Shown: positions 37,598-46,164 of the stretch, one piece after another
How the letters are laid out: each line of letters begins with the position of its first letter
Numbering within the stretch: the stretch's first letter is position 1
DNA from: Ketobacter sp036337295
Lineage (GTDB): Bacteria; Pseudomonadota; Gammaproteobacteria; Pseudomonadales; Ketobacteraceae
Assembly (NCBI GenBank): GCA_036337295.1
Contig: JAYZEN010000008.1
Location: 62,001-126,000, forward strand
Direction: 5' to 3'
Length of the DNA stretch: 64,000 nt
Notes under the pieces: model-generated
What the model was told of the DNA's origin: nothing
What the model saw: only the letters and a program-made list of their open reading frames with translations
Databases searched by the model: none
Position numbers and translations under genes: made by a program

Positions 37598-39145
37598 TCA
37601 AATCCCAATTCGAGTAATAACTTTGCCCAGAAATACGTCCAGCGGCATCACCACCAGATGTATGATGAGCAATCCGAACACCACAAGCCCCACCGCCGCG
37701 GCCACTCCATACAGCAATTTCTTGCGGGACGCCTCTTCTTCAGCCCGGGTGGTTATGTAGGGGATCTCCACCAACGGGCCGGTACCCACCACCTTGGATA
37801 GTGCCTCGGCGCTGCGAATACTGCGATCAAGAAAACCAAACAACAACACAATCGCCACCGGTAATCCCACAGCAGCACCAACGGCAACCACCAACAGCTT
37901 TTTGCGGTCGGGCTTGTAGGGTTGAGTAGGCAGGAATGGCGCCTCCAGCAGCGTGAATCGCTCGGCTTTTTGCTCATGCTCCAGGCTTTCGGCCATGGCA
38001 GCGCTTTGGGCTTTGGCCTGCAATGATTGGTATTGTTCCAATATCGTCTGATAGTTCCGATTAATAGAAGTGAAGTCCCGTTCAACCTGGGGGATTCTTA
38101 TAATGCGCTGTTCCAGGTCCGCCAGCTTCTCGTTCACTTCCTGCTTATCTTCATCCAGATAGCGGAGTTTTGACTGCAGCGAAGAAATCTGGGATTGCAG
38201 ATTTCGTTGAACCTCAGTATTCAGATCGTTGTTCTGACCCTGCCCTGAGCTGCCTTCCAATAGCGCAATCTTGTCTTTTAGCAAGACCACGTCAGGATGG
38301 TCCGGCTGATATTGAAGCAGCAGGCGATTATAGTCCTGCTTTAAGGCGGCCAACTCTGATTGTGCCTCACTGCCAACCACCACGCCCTGTTGTTTGGACA
38401 GTGATAACTGATTTTGCAGTGTACTGATCTGGTCTTTAGCTGAGGTGATCGATTCGTTGACGCTGCTCAGAGTACGCCGGGCATCTTCACGCATTCCCAT
38501 ATACAGATTTAGGTGCTCAGGAAGAGCATCCTTGTTCTTGCGCTTAAATTCCGCGACTTCCGCTTCGGTTTTTTCAAGTTGGACCTTGATTTTGTTTGCT
38601 TCGGTACGGAGGAAGTCAGTGGTTTCGGATGCCCGTTCGGTTCTGGCTTTGACGTTCTCATCCAGGAACAGCTTGGTCAAGCTTCTTGCCATTGCCTGGG
38701 CAACACCCGGGCTATCCGAGTCATAGGATACGCTGAATCCGATGGCGACGGTTTCACGCCCGGACTTGGCGCTGGTGACCCTGATGTCCACCTTGTTGCG
38801 GAACTCGCTGAGTATATAGCTTTGCCCGAACTGGTCCGCCTCATGATAGCCAAAGTATTCATGCGCCCCCACGATGCCCGCCAGCTTCTCTCTGGTCATT
38901 ACCCGCTGGGTAATGATCTCAATCTGTTCAGAGGCGGCATTGGTTACGGTGGACTGCACCAAACTGGACGGAATCTGTTGCGTTTCGACCATCACCGTAC
39001 CGGTTGAGCGGTAGACCGGCGGTATCGCCAGTACAACCACAACAGCAATGATCAGTAGCAGGGGAATTGAAACAATTAGATGCCATTTGTAACGTTTCAG
39101 TGCCGGAAGAATATTGGACGGTGATTGTTCATCTTCTTCGTACAT
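37598..39145 (-). CDS. Wzz/GumC-type polysaccharide chain-length determinant
   Basis: A 515-residue inner-membrane co-polymerase. It has transmembrane helices near residues 22-44 and 478-500, with a long periplasmic coiled coil (about 160-400) between them and a Pro-rich PFLPTQPYKPDRKK segment before the second helix. Together with the adjacent kinase it makes a split Wzc-like pair. The length and partners match the exopolysaccharide systems that accompany exosortases. It opens a six-gene leftward operon. ATG at 39145; AAGG lies about 12 bases upstream. Confidence 0.9.
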   Translation of the reverse strand: MYEEDEQSPSNILPALKRYKWHLIVSIPLLLIIAVVVVLAIPPVYRSTGTVMVETQQIPSSLVQSTVTNAASEQIEIITQRVMTREKLAGIVGAHEYFGYHEADQFGQSYILSEFRNKVDIRVTSAKSGRETVAIGFSVSYDSDSPGVAQAMARSLTKLFLDENVKARTERASETTDFLRTEANKIKVQLEKTEAEVAEFKRKNKDALPEHLNLYMGMREDARRTLSSVNESITSAKDQISTLQNQLSLSKQQGVVVGSEAQSELAALKQDYNRLLLQYQPDHPDVVLLKDKIALLEGSSGQGQNNDLNTEVQRNLQSQISSLQSKLRYLDEDKQEVNEKLADLEQRIIRIPQVERDFTSINRNYQTILEQYQSLQAKAQSAAMAESLEHEQKAERFTLLEAPFLPTQPYKPDRKKLLVVAVGAAVGLPVAIVLLFGFLDRSIRSAEALSKVVGTGPLVEIPYITTRAEEEASRKKLLYGVAAAVGLVVFGLLIIHLVVMPLDVFLGKVITRIGI

Positions 39146-39202
39146 CGTGAATTTTGCCTTGCAAGAGCGATTTTAGGTGCCAGTTTGATTAAAAAGCGAC
39201 TG

Positions 39203-39208
39203 ATTGTA
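39203..39208 (-). promoter_or_regulatory. Candidate extended -10 for the wzz operon
   Basis: The minus strand reads TGCTACAAT, an extended -10 with a near-consensus hexamer, about 60 bases upstream of the wzz-type ATG. There is no convincing -35, so an activator binding the repeated TTACC motifs upstream may be needed; that part is inference. Confidence 0.35.
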
Positions 39209-39423
39209 GCATGTTAAGCCAGTTTCCCGCCTGAAATAAAGTTAATAAAACACATTGATACACCTTAACTGTGCCAATAGAGAATCTGGTAACCGTTTGT
39301 TATTGAAAAGGGTTTTGCGGAACCGATTACCTCAGGAAGTTACCTTGCCGGCTGGTTACCGTTCGCTGCGTATCTAGATACCACAGGCTCGCGCTACAAT
39401 GATGAATTAACAAGAGTTTAGAC

Positions 39424-39463
39424 AAAAAAAAGCCGCCATCCTTGGAGAGATGGCGGCTTTTTT
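39424..39463. terminator. Strong bidirectional intrinsic terminator
   Basis: A perfect 10-bp stem, AGCCGCCATC (39431-39440) with GATGGCGGCT (39449-39458), is flanked by a run of eight A on one side and six T on the other. On the minus strand it lies about 10 bases past the stop of the secreted-protein gene at 39474 and should end its transcript, insulating it from the wzz operon. Confidence 0.9.
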
Positions 39464-39473
39464 CTATTGGATT

Positions 39474-41255
39474 TTAATTGGTTTGTTGGACATTGATGGA
39501 ATTTGGGGGCATGGGTAAGTTGGCGCTTAAGCAGGTAGGCTGACTACCTCGAATGCGTTCCCAATTGCCCTCCACTTGGGACGATGGGTATCCAGGGTTC
39601 AGTCGATCGCCGTTGCGGTCCGGGAATCGGCCGTTCTGGCCAGCTCCATTGGTAATACACATGCCAGGATTGCTTGGATCAGGACCCCAGGTTACTCCGA
39701 AGTATCGGCAACCATCGCCGCCACGATAGGCATCACAACCGCTTTCGCTTTCCCGCGGATCCGGTGGCGCACAGGGATCTTCGTTCGCTTTGATTCCATC
39801 TTCATGGACTCGATCAACATACTCGACAAGAGGCTGGTAGTTAACGATGTCACACATTTTTGGCAGCAGGAACATGGAGGCAACCAATGATCGCATAGGG
39901 CCCAATGAGACTGACATGTAGCTGGTGCCCGGGTTATTGGGTGGTCCATCGATATAACCATAGGGATCGCGGGAGGTCTTCTTGCCCACATTAGGATTAC
40001 AAGAACCCGTTGCACCATCGAAGCACTGGGATTTCAGGGCACTGGCCCAATAAGCACCGATATCCGTCTCAGACATGTTGTCCGGATAATCTCCCCAGAT
40101 GGGACCATTCTTTCCGATATTCACCTGGTCAAGTTCATGGGGGCCACGCAAATCGTCGTAACCTAGTAACGTAGTGGAGGTTTTGGAAAGGATATCTGCG
40201 TAGTAACTGTCTTTAACCATCGCAGCAAAGAACACCGCAGTCGGGAATTTGCCCAGTGACTGGCCGGCACCGGAACCCCAGTTGCGGGTCCTGGTTGAAC
40301 CATCATAAATCGCATGGAACAGGTCTTTACCATATACCAGCATGGCTGCCAGAGCGGGTTTCTTTTCTTCCAGAGTATTGTCGCTGGAGAATAACTTCAT
40401 GAGATCGTCGTGCCAAACCTTGGCAACACCACCGCCGTAGTCCGGCACCAACAGGCTCGCCCGGAACGCTCGCCCCCCTTCAGAGTACAGGGAGCCATCA
40501 AAGCCACGGACCGACAGCACTTCCGTAGAATGGGACCAGCGCTGGCGAATGGCTTCCAGCCCGTCTGCATCAGTACCCTGCAGGTAGCTCTTGGAGGGCA
40601 GGCGGCTGAAGTCGATATCGTCATAGGTGATCAAGTCTTTGACATCGTCATCGATATTCGGGCGGAGAGTATAGGCGCCGTTGTCTTCTGGTGGAGCAGT
40701 CAGGACGGTAACGATATTGTATACGTCTGCGCAATTACCCACGATCTGCTTGGTTCCACATTCACCGTGAGCACTTTCATTCCGCTCGGTGGCAGCCACC
40801 AAAGACACCGCTTTACTGTAGGTTGCCGGTAATTTGCCACGAATGTTCTCAGAAGCAACGTAGTTGCCGTAGGTATCGGAAGAATCAAGCAAACCCATGG
40901 CTTCAAGTTGCGGATTGACGTCAAGAGCAACCGGTCCGCTGCCACTTGCCGTGAGTGCCGTTACCGTCACGCTGCTTTTGCCAGAGGCGGGAGCAATCCA
41001 ATAGTCACCGTTTGCAAACTGTCCACAGACTGCGTTGCTGCCACCAGAGTTAAACGACCAGTTGAACGATACAGTTCTTGAGTCATTCACACTGACATTT
41101 ATACTGTTACCCGTACAGGGTTTTGACTCATCCGTCGATCCGCAATCACAAGCAGCCTGGGCAACGGTACTGTAACCGCCTGCCACCATAAGCAGTGGGA
41201 GTAAGCGTATAAATTTTGATCGGAATAAGGTTGATAAAACTACCGTGTGTTTCAT
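39474..41255 (-). CDS. Secreted cysteine-rich protein of unknown function
   Basis: I do not recognise this 593-residue protein. It has a Sec signal peptide (hydrophobic LLPLLMVAGG, cleavage near AQA-AC) followed by a Cys-containing beta-rich segment of about 100 residues (SVTVTALTASGSGPVALDV). A long, probably helical region (residues about 210-470) then carries HELDQVNIGKNGPIWGDYP and a C-terminal part rich in Cys, Gly and Pro (SGCDAYRGGDGCRYFGVTWGP). I start at ATG 41255 because AGG is well spaced from it; ATG 41261 is also possible. It is a single-gene unit ended by the terminator at 39424. A lyase-like or structural matrix role is possible but unproven. Confidence 0.8.
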   Translation of the reverse strand: MKHTVVLSTLFRSKFIRLLPLLMVAGGYSTVAQAACDCGSTDESKPCTGNSINVSVNDSRTVSFNWSFNSGGSNAVCGQFANGDYWIAPASGKSSVTVTALTASGSGPVALDVNPQLEAMGLLDSSDTYGNYVASENIRGKLPATYSKAVSLVAATERNESAHGECGTKQIVGNCADVYNIVTVLTAPPEDNGAYTLRPNIDDDVKDLITYDDIDFSRLPSKSYLQGTDADGLEAIRQRWSHSTEVLSVRGFDGSLYSEGGRAFRASLLVPDYGGGVAKVWHDDLMKLFSSDNTLEEKKPALAAMLVYGKDLFHAIYDGSTRTRNWGSGAGQSLGKFPTAVFFAAMVKDSYYADILSKTSTTLLGYDDLRGPHELDQVNIGKNGPIWGDYPDNMSETDIGAYWASALKSQCFDGATGSCNPNVGKKTSRDPYGYIDGPPNNPGTSYMSVSLGPMRSLVASMFLLPKMCDIVNYQPLVEYVDRVHEDGIKANEDPCAPPDPRESESGCDAYRGGDGCRYFGVTWGPDPSNPGMCITNGAGQNGRFPDRNGDRLNPGYPSSQVEGNWERIRGSQPTCLSANLPMPPNSINVQQTN

Positions 41256-41708
41256 GTGCATACCTGTTAACTGGCATTATGTACCTGGATCCAATACATT
41301 CATTGAACTCGTAAATCTGAACAATTATTAACCAGGCTGGAAAACGTTGTGCTGGGTTATCAAAAGTAAAAAACTGCATACCTTGATACAGTATATGTGA
41401 GTCTAGCACCCTGACATTATCAATCTATACCGACACCACCAATATGAGCAGCAACTCACGCTAAAAAGACCAACCTAATTGCAAATCAGTCTGTAGCCTG
41501 ATTCTGTAATTGTAACTGGTTATCATGTGTGGTGTTATCTATGCACGGAATGACGGGCCTCATTTCATTAGTTTATCGGTCAAAATCCTATAACCGCACT
41601 CGCATTCGACCCAATTGGTACATTATTGTTCGTTTCCTTTCATCCACTGCTATAATCGCGGGCTCGCGATTGAAGTGAATCTCACAGAACGATTCAAAGG
41701 AGATCTCT
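41256..41708. other. Divergent intergenic region with promoter and operator-like palindrome
   Basis: This stretch of about 450 AT-rich bases separates the secreted-protein gene from the acetyltransferase gene at 41709. The right half contains an extended -10 and an overlapping palindrome (listed separately). The left half, which should hold the promoter of the secreted-protein gene, showed no clear consensus boxes to me. Confidence 0.5.
41629..41671 (+). promoter_or_regulatory. Extended -10 promoter with overlapping palindromic operator
   Basis: TGCTATAAT at 41648-41656 is a perfect extended -10; a weak -35 (TTGTTC) lies 19 bases upstream. The palindrome AATCGCG-GGCT-CGCGATT at 41654-41671 overlaps the -10 and the expected start site, a position typical of repressor sites. 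The transcript would lead to the GTG at 41709, with the AAGGAGAT ribosome site about 46 bases downstream. Confidence 0.55.
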
Positions 41709-42407
41709 GTGTCTGATCTGCGCAAGCACCCCCTGTCCCCCCTTTTGGTCCGAATCTATGAGGTCTTGGGTGGAAAGCGAAGAAGATCCGTAGCCAAGCT
41801 GGTATTCAAGTTACTGTTCCGATTGGAAGGTGGACAATACCGCTCGGCATCGGTCCGTGCATTACTGGCCCGCGATTATTGCGTGGAAGTCGACGCACAC
41901 AGCTATGGGGAGTGCTTTGTTCCAGGTGCGTTCGCACCCAGCGTCAAAGTGGGAAAGTTTGTTTCCATTGCCAGAGACGTCCGGGTATTCACACAAAATC
42001 ATCCTATCGACCGCTTGAGCAGCCACCCCTATTTCTATGAACGTGGTTTTGGGGTCGTGGAATCTGACCAGCTTGAACCGAGTGAGTCAGTGATAGGTCA
42101 TGACGTATGGATCGGCCAGGGCGCCATCATTCTGCCAGGCTGCAAGCGTGTTGGCAGCGGCGCCATTATCGGAGCCGGAGCAGTGGTGACCAAAAGTGTT
42201 CCCGATTACGCCATCGTCACCGGGAATCCGGCAAAGATCATCCGCTACCGGTTCGATGAGGATACCATTGCATCACTCTTGGACAGTCTCTGGTGGGAAC
42301 GTCCCTTCAATGAATTGGTTCAGTTCCGCAAGGATTTTTGTGTGAGCGTGGCCGACCTGGAAGACAACAACCCTATTCTTCATACACCAGCGCAAAAACC
42401 CGACTGA
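41709..42407 (+). CDS. CatB-related O-acetyltransferase (left-handed beta-helix)
   Basis: A 232-residue hexapeptide acyltransferase, the second free-standing copy in the locus. Signature stretches are FRLEGGQYRSASVRALL near residue 37, the likely catalytic His in QNHPIDR, IGHDVWIGQGAIILPG and GSGAIIGAGAVV. The start is GTG 41709, set by a strong AAGGAGAT site seven bases upstream. It is a lone rightward gene that converges with the glycosyltransferase at 42414, leaving six bases between stops. Confidence 0.92.
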   Translation: MSDLRKHPLSPLLVRIYEVLGGKRRRSVAKLVFKLLFRLEGGQYRSASVRALLARDYCVEVDAHSYGECFVPGAFAPSVKVGKFVSIARDVRVFTQNHPIDRLSSHPYFYERGFGVVESDQLEPSESVIGHDVWIGQGAIILPGCKRVGSGAIIGAGAVVTKSVPDYAIVTGNPAKIIRYRFDEDTIASLLDSLWWERPFNELVQFRKDFCVSVADLEDNNPILHTPAQKPD

Positions 42408-42413
42408 AACTCA

Positions 42414-43643
42414 TCAACGGACTTTACTCAGGCGCTGGTATTGATCCAGTAGCCAGTTAAGCTTTTTATCCATATTGCCCAGGTCTTTTACCCGCTCGTA
42501 GGCGCCTTGCTGCATCTTGCCGTAAAGCCCGGGTTCGGTAGCCAGCTTGGTAACGGCCTTGGCAATGTCTTCTGATAACTGCGCTGGGGTAACGGCATCC
42601 ACCGTAAACCCGCACTCGTCATTCACATAGTAGCCGGGCCCACCCAAGTTGGTCGTTATCACCGGAAGCCCATGGCGCATTGCTTCCAGTACCACGCCGC
42701 CAGCCGGCTCTCGAAAACTTGGGAAGAGCAACGCATCACAGTTAGCATAGAAACCTTCCACTTGGGCCCGGGGCTGTTTGCCGTGAAAGATCACTTTCGA
42801 TTCCAATTTCAGTCTTTTCACCTCAGCGACGCAGGCACTCATGTTATCCCCATCACCGACCACGTCCAAGGATACATTGAGGTCCTTCTCCAGTTGGGCC
42901 AGCGCGCGAATAGAATCCAACAACCCCTTCGTTCTAACCGTGCGCCCCACATGAAGCAGTTTCAGATTACCCGGCTCAGGATTCTTGCGCTCCGGATGCT
43001 CAACAATCTCTTCAATATTCAGATGAACCAGCTCGGCAACTTCCTTTGGCTGTGCAAGCTCAAGCAGTTCCCGGGCATATCTTGATCCAACCAGCATCAG
43101 GTCAGCCTGTTGAACGGATTTGCGAAGCCAAGGGTCGTTTCTCAAACGAAAGCGGTCAATGTTTCGAAGCTTCATGTACCAGGCTGTACTTTCATTGCAC
43201 TCAGATTTAAAGCCCTCCGGGGTCTCGAGGCTGCCCTGGACCGGCCCATGGATCAACGGAATATTGAATCCGATTCCAGGGCTGGGATAACGCATTGCAG
43301 CTGGCGTCATCTGATGTATTACGTCGAACGTTTCCCCGTTCTTCAGCGCCTCATGCAACCACTGTTTCACCGCGTAGTAATACTTCACATATCCCGGTTT
43401 GGCGATGGCATTGAAACGCTCAAACTGGGCGAAAAATGCAGGCTCATTCCAGGTTTGTGTGCGTGCGTTGGGTAGCTGCTCCGCCAACGGAATCTGACCT
43501 TTGCGATGCAAAGAAAGCACCGTCAAATTCACCCTATCCATTAATTTAGACGCCCAGCGATGCGAGTTGAACGATTCACCAACATCCTTTCCGTCACAGA
43601 ACGGAGCCAGAAACAAAATGTTCAGCTTCTTACCGGAGTTCAT
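42414..43643 (-). CDS. Glycosyltransferase family 4 (GT-B)
   Basis: A 409-residue cytoplasmic retaining glycosyltransferase. The C-terminal Rossmann domain has LLHVGRTVRTKGLLDSI (nucleotide-sugar site) and the E-x7-E motif in FREPAGGVVLEAMRHG; the N-terminus has LFLAPFCDG. It would add one sugar of the repeat unit. It lies downstream of the GT2 gene in the leftward string NRPS-wzy-GT2-GT4. Donor and acceptor cannot be read from sequence. Confidence 0.9.
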   Translation of the reverse strand: MNSGKKLNILFLAPFCDGKDVGESFNSHRWASKLMDRVNLTVLSLHRKGQIPLAEQLPNARTQTWNEPAFFAQFERFNAIAKPGYVKYYYAVKQWLHEALKNGETFDVIHQMTPAAMRYPSPGIGFNIPLIHGPVQGSLETPEGFKSECNESTAWYMKLRNIDRFRLRNDPWLRKSVQQADLMLVGSRYARELLELAQPKEVAELVHLNIEEIVEHPERKNPEPGNLKLLHVGRTVRTKGLLDSIRALAQLEKDLNVSLDVVGDGDNMSACVAEVKRLKLESKVIFHGKQPRAQVEGFYANCDALLFPSFREPAGGVVLEAMRHGLPVITTNLGGPGYYVNDECGFTVDAVTPAQLSEDIAKAVTKLATEPGLYGKMQQGAYERVKDLGNMDKKLNWLLDQYQRLSKVR

Positions 43644-43685
43644 ATGTATTCCTGAATAGATTAAGTAATTTGGTGGAACTCAATA

Positions 43686-44621
43686 TCAGATATCTTGTTT
43701 AGTCGCTAAGCCGCGCAAGCCAGTCCAATGGTTTTCCAGACGCTTCTTGTATTTGCTGCTACCCCCGCTTAGCAATGCCAGTAACAATGCACCAGGTAAG
43801 CGGGACAGGTAAAAAGTAAACATAAATGTCAGCCCAACGGCATACGCAGGTTTACTCCAGTGCTTCTTCATGTATCGCCTTGTGGACTTGTCCTTGACCA
43901 ACGCTCTACTGCCGCCCAGTTTTGCCGCACTGATTCCACCGAGATGGATTATGTTGGCATCTGGGAAATACCCAAGCTTCCAACCCGCTTTGGAGAATCG
44001 AAAACACCAATCAACTTCTTCGGAATACATAAAGAAGCGTTCATCCATGGGACCCGTGGCATCCAGCGCTTCTTTGCGGACGAGCATAAAGCAGCCTTTT
44101 AGTACTTGGACCTGCCTTTCATCATCGTAATCCCACCAAGTCATCTGGGCTCGCCCAAAGAACTTGCTTTTCGGAAACGCTTTGTAAAGCCCGGTTATGA
44201 ATAACACGCTATTCAGCAAAGACGGGTACATCGAGCAATTGGGCTGGAGGCTGTAGTCATCATTCAGAATCTTACAGGACAGCACTCCTAAATCAGGATG
44301 CTGGTCCGCATAGGACACCGTTTTTTGCAACGCGCCATCCAGAACAACCGTATCGCTGTTCAATAAGAGAATGTACTTACCGTTGCAGTATTTGAATCCA
44401 ATATTATTTGCCGCGGCAAACCCTACATTCTTCTCGTTAACGATGAGGATCGCTCCGGGGTATTTTTCCTTCACCATTTCCGCCGAGCCATCCTGTGAAT
44501 CGTTATCAACCACAATGACTTCGAACTCGATTCCGTCAGTTTCCCGATATACCGACTCCAAGCAGTCATCAAGAATATCTTTTGTATTCCAACTGACGAT
44601 AACGATGGATAGGGTTGTCAT
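43686..44621 (-). CDS. Glycosyltransferase family 2 (rhamnosyltransferase-like)
   Basis: A 311-residue GT-A enzyme. It has SIVIVSWNTKDIL at the N-terminus, VVDNDSQDGS, the metal-binding LLLNSDTVV and the later EEVDWCFRFSKAGWKLGY, which is characteristic of the rhamnosyltransferase-like group. A hydrophobic segment near residues 262-285 may bring it to the membrane. With dTDP-rhamnose genes at 60786-64000, a rhamnose donor is a reasonable inference. Confidence 0.9.
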   Translation of the reverse strand: MTTLSIVIVSWNTKDILDDCLESVYRETDGIEFEVIVVDNDSQDGSAEMVKEKYPGAILIVNEKNVGFAAANNIGFKYCNGKYILLLNSDTVVLDGALQKTVSYADQHPDLGVLSCKILNDDYSLQPNCSMYPSLLNSVLFITGLYKAFPKSKFFGRAQMTWWDYDDERQVQVLKGCFMLVRKEALDATGPMDERFFMYSEEVDWCFRFSKAGWKLGYFPDANIIHLGGISAAKLGGSRALVKDKSTRRYMKKHWSKPAYAVGLTFMFTFYLSRLPGALLLALLSGGSSKYKKRLENHWTGLRGLATKQDI

Positions 44622-44735
44622 CTGAATTACCTTTACGGTTGTAATAAGGGTTATCGCTTTTCAGGCCCGATGATGAACCGTTTGTTCACGCACATCAGTT
44701 CATTCGATTCCAAAAACACTGTAGATATTTTCTAC

Positions 44736-45974
44736 CTAGACTTCCGCCGGCAGGCTTACCTTCTTCCTTTTGTTTTCTCTCTCTTCCATAGCCACTGCCC
44801 TGAGCAGCGGAATTAAAGCAAAACCCAAGCCAATATAGAAGTTAAAGTAAATATACGCTGTATTCCAGTAATGCACAGTACCCGCCGACACGCACAACCC
44901 TGCCAGCCCGGTTAACCATCCGCGCCGCAACGCCGTCAGCTTCTTGTCTTTAACCCGGTATCGGAACAGTTGTCGGCAGATAATCGAAATAAAGATAACA
45001 TAGCTGATCAGCGCAGGAAGTCCGTACCGCATCATGATTACCAGCCAATAGTTGTCGATACTGGCACCCATGTACGAAGGTCTTTCCCAATCATTGAGTC
45101 CCAACCCGAAAAATGGATTATTGGCAACATTCTGGGTTCCATAAATCCATATGTAGTACCGGTTGTAGGCTGTTCCCGGGCTGAATACCAAAACACTCAG
45201 AATGGCCATAACTCCGGATCGATTCGAAATGAATTCGGCGGCCAGATAGACTCCAAACAGAATGCCGAAAAGAATAAGCCAGCGCTTACGGACTTTTACC
45301 AAGCGCTCCCACCCCATCAACATGAACTGCGTCATTATCGACGCAATTGCGCCAGATGACAGAGACGTTGCCGTTGCGATCACAGGAAATGCCGTCATCC
45401 ACCAACGGGTACAGAAATAGACGAAGCCTATGACGGATGAAGAAACGACCCCGTTGATAATTGGGTGGTCGAAGGTGGCCATCGCCCTATCAAATCCGAA
45501 TCGTGGGTCAATGTGAAAATGCCACCCGCCGAAGATCGCATCCGTCAATGTTCTGAACCAATTAAAGCCTGTGACAGTCTCAGGAAGGGAAATGGTCAAC
45601 AGAAGGCAAACTTGGAGCATGAGGATCTTTATCATTTTCTCATAGCGCCTTAGGTCCTTCGCATAGGCCGCCACAATAAAGAACGGTGCTGTAAGCTCAA
45701 TAAAGTTTATCCCCCCGGTTTCCAGTCCTAGCGCTAAATCATGGTTTAACCAGAGAGCCAGAAATGACCAGAAGCCGCAGAACACCAGATAGAAACCCGG
45801 ATTACTGCGCTTGAACTGGAATTGAAGCAGGATTTTCTGCAAGTTCATCAGGAAGAACACGATCAAGATCAATCGGTAGGGCGTCATCCTCATGAACCCC
45901 AGATTGATTGATATGGTCGTAGGGAGAAACATTGCGAAGAAGAACGAATAAAAGAGGAAGGGGCTAACTCTCAT
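44736..45974 (-). CDS. O-antigen polymerase/ligase-like membrane protein (Wzy-type)
   Basis: A 412-residue protein with about ten to twelve hydrophobic helices and a periplasmic loop containing FFGLGLNDWERPSY, the kind of region seen in the Wzy/WaaL superfamily. It probably polymerises the repeat units exported by the flippase at 32702. The start is ATG 45974, with GGGAGGAGT directly upstream. About 190 bases containing an inverted repeat separate it from the large NRPS gene. Confidence 0.85.
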   Translation of the reverse strand: MRVSPFLFYSFFFAMFLPTTISINLGFMRMTPYRLILIVFFLMNLQKILLQFQFKRSNPGFYLVFCGFWSFLALWLNHDLALGLETGGINFIELTAPFFIVAAYAKDLRRYEKMIKILMLQVCLLLTISLPETVTGFNWFRTLTDAIFGGWHFHIDPRFGFDRAMATFDHPIINGVVSSSVIGFVYFCTRWWMTAFPVIATATSLSSGAIASIMTQFMLMGWERLVKVRKRWLILFGILFGVYLAAEFISNRSGVMAILSVLVFSPGTAYNRYYIWIYGTQNVANNPFFGLGLNDWERPSYMGASIDNYWLVIMMRYGLPALISYVIFISIICRQLFRYRVKDKKLTALRRGWLTGLAGLCVSAGTVHYWNTAYIYFNFYIGLGFALIPLLRAVAMEERENKRKKVSLPAEV

Positions 45975-46086
45975 ACTCCTCCCAGTTTAAGGTGCTTCAT
46001 TTATAAAATACCACTCTTGGTGTTAGCAGTAGTGAACGCCGTCTAGGCCTCCTGACCGGATGCCGTCGCGACCCTAAACGTTGACG

Positions 46087-46119
46087 CCATTGAACCCGAT
46101 CTCGGTTCGGGCTCAATGG
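46087..46119. repeat. Inverted repeat between the large NRPS and wzy genes
   Basis: Thirteen bases (CCATTGAACCCGA) pair with TCGGGCTCAATGG, with one G-U type mismatch across a 7-base loop. No T-run follows on either strand, so a simple intrinsic terminator is unlikely; it may be an RNA-stability or attenuation structure. Confidence 0.5.
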
Positions 46120-46164
46120 ATAATTGTATACTCGGCAATCAATAAGTAAAATTATATTACATTA

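Larger units (their letters stand above)
39146..39473. other. Promoter region of the wzz operon
   Basis: This 328-base gap has no gene. From left to right on the map it holds a candidate minus-strand -10 at 39203-39208, two near-identical 14-base motifs at 39286-39299 and 39352-39365 (CTGGTAACCGTTTG and CTGGTTACCGTTCG) with further TTACC copies between, the palindrome GTATCTAGATAC near 39370, and a strong bidirectional terminator at 39424-39463. Confidence 0.6.

Noticed and set aside
39261..39277. Perfect -24 box TTGGCAC on the minus strand upstream of wzz
   Set aside because: No TTGC at the required -12 spacing (the sequence there is AGGT), so not a sigma-54 promoter.
46087..46119. Inverted repeat before wzy as a rho-independent terminator
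   Set aside because: No T-tract on either strand; kept only as an inverted repeat.
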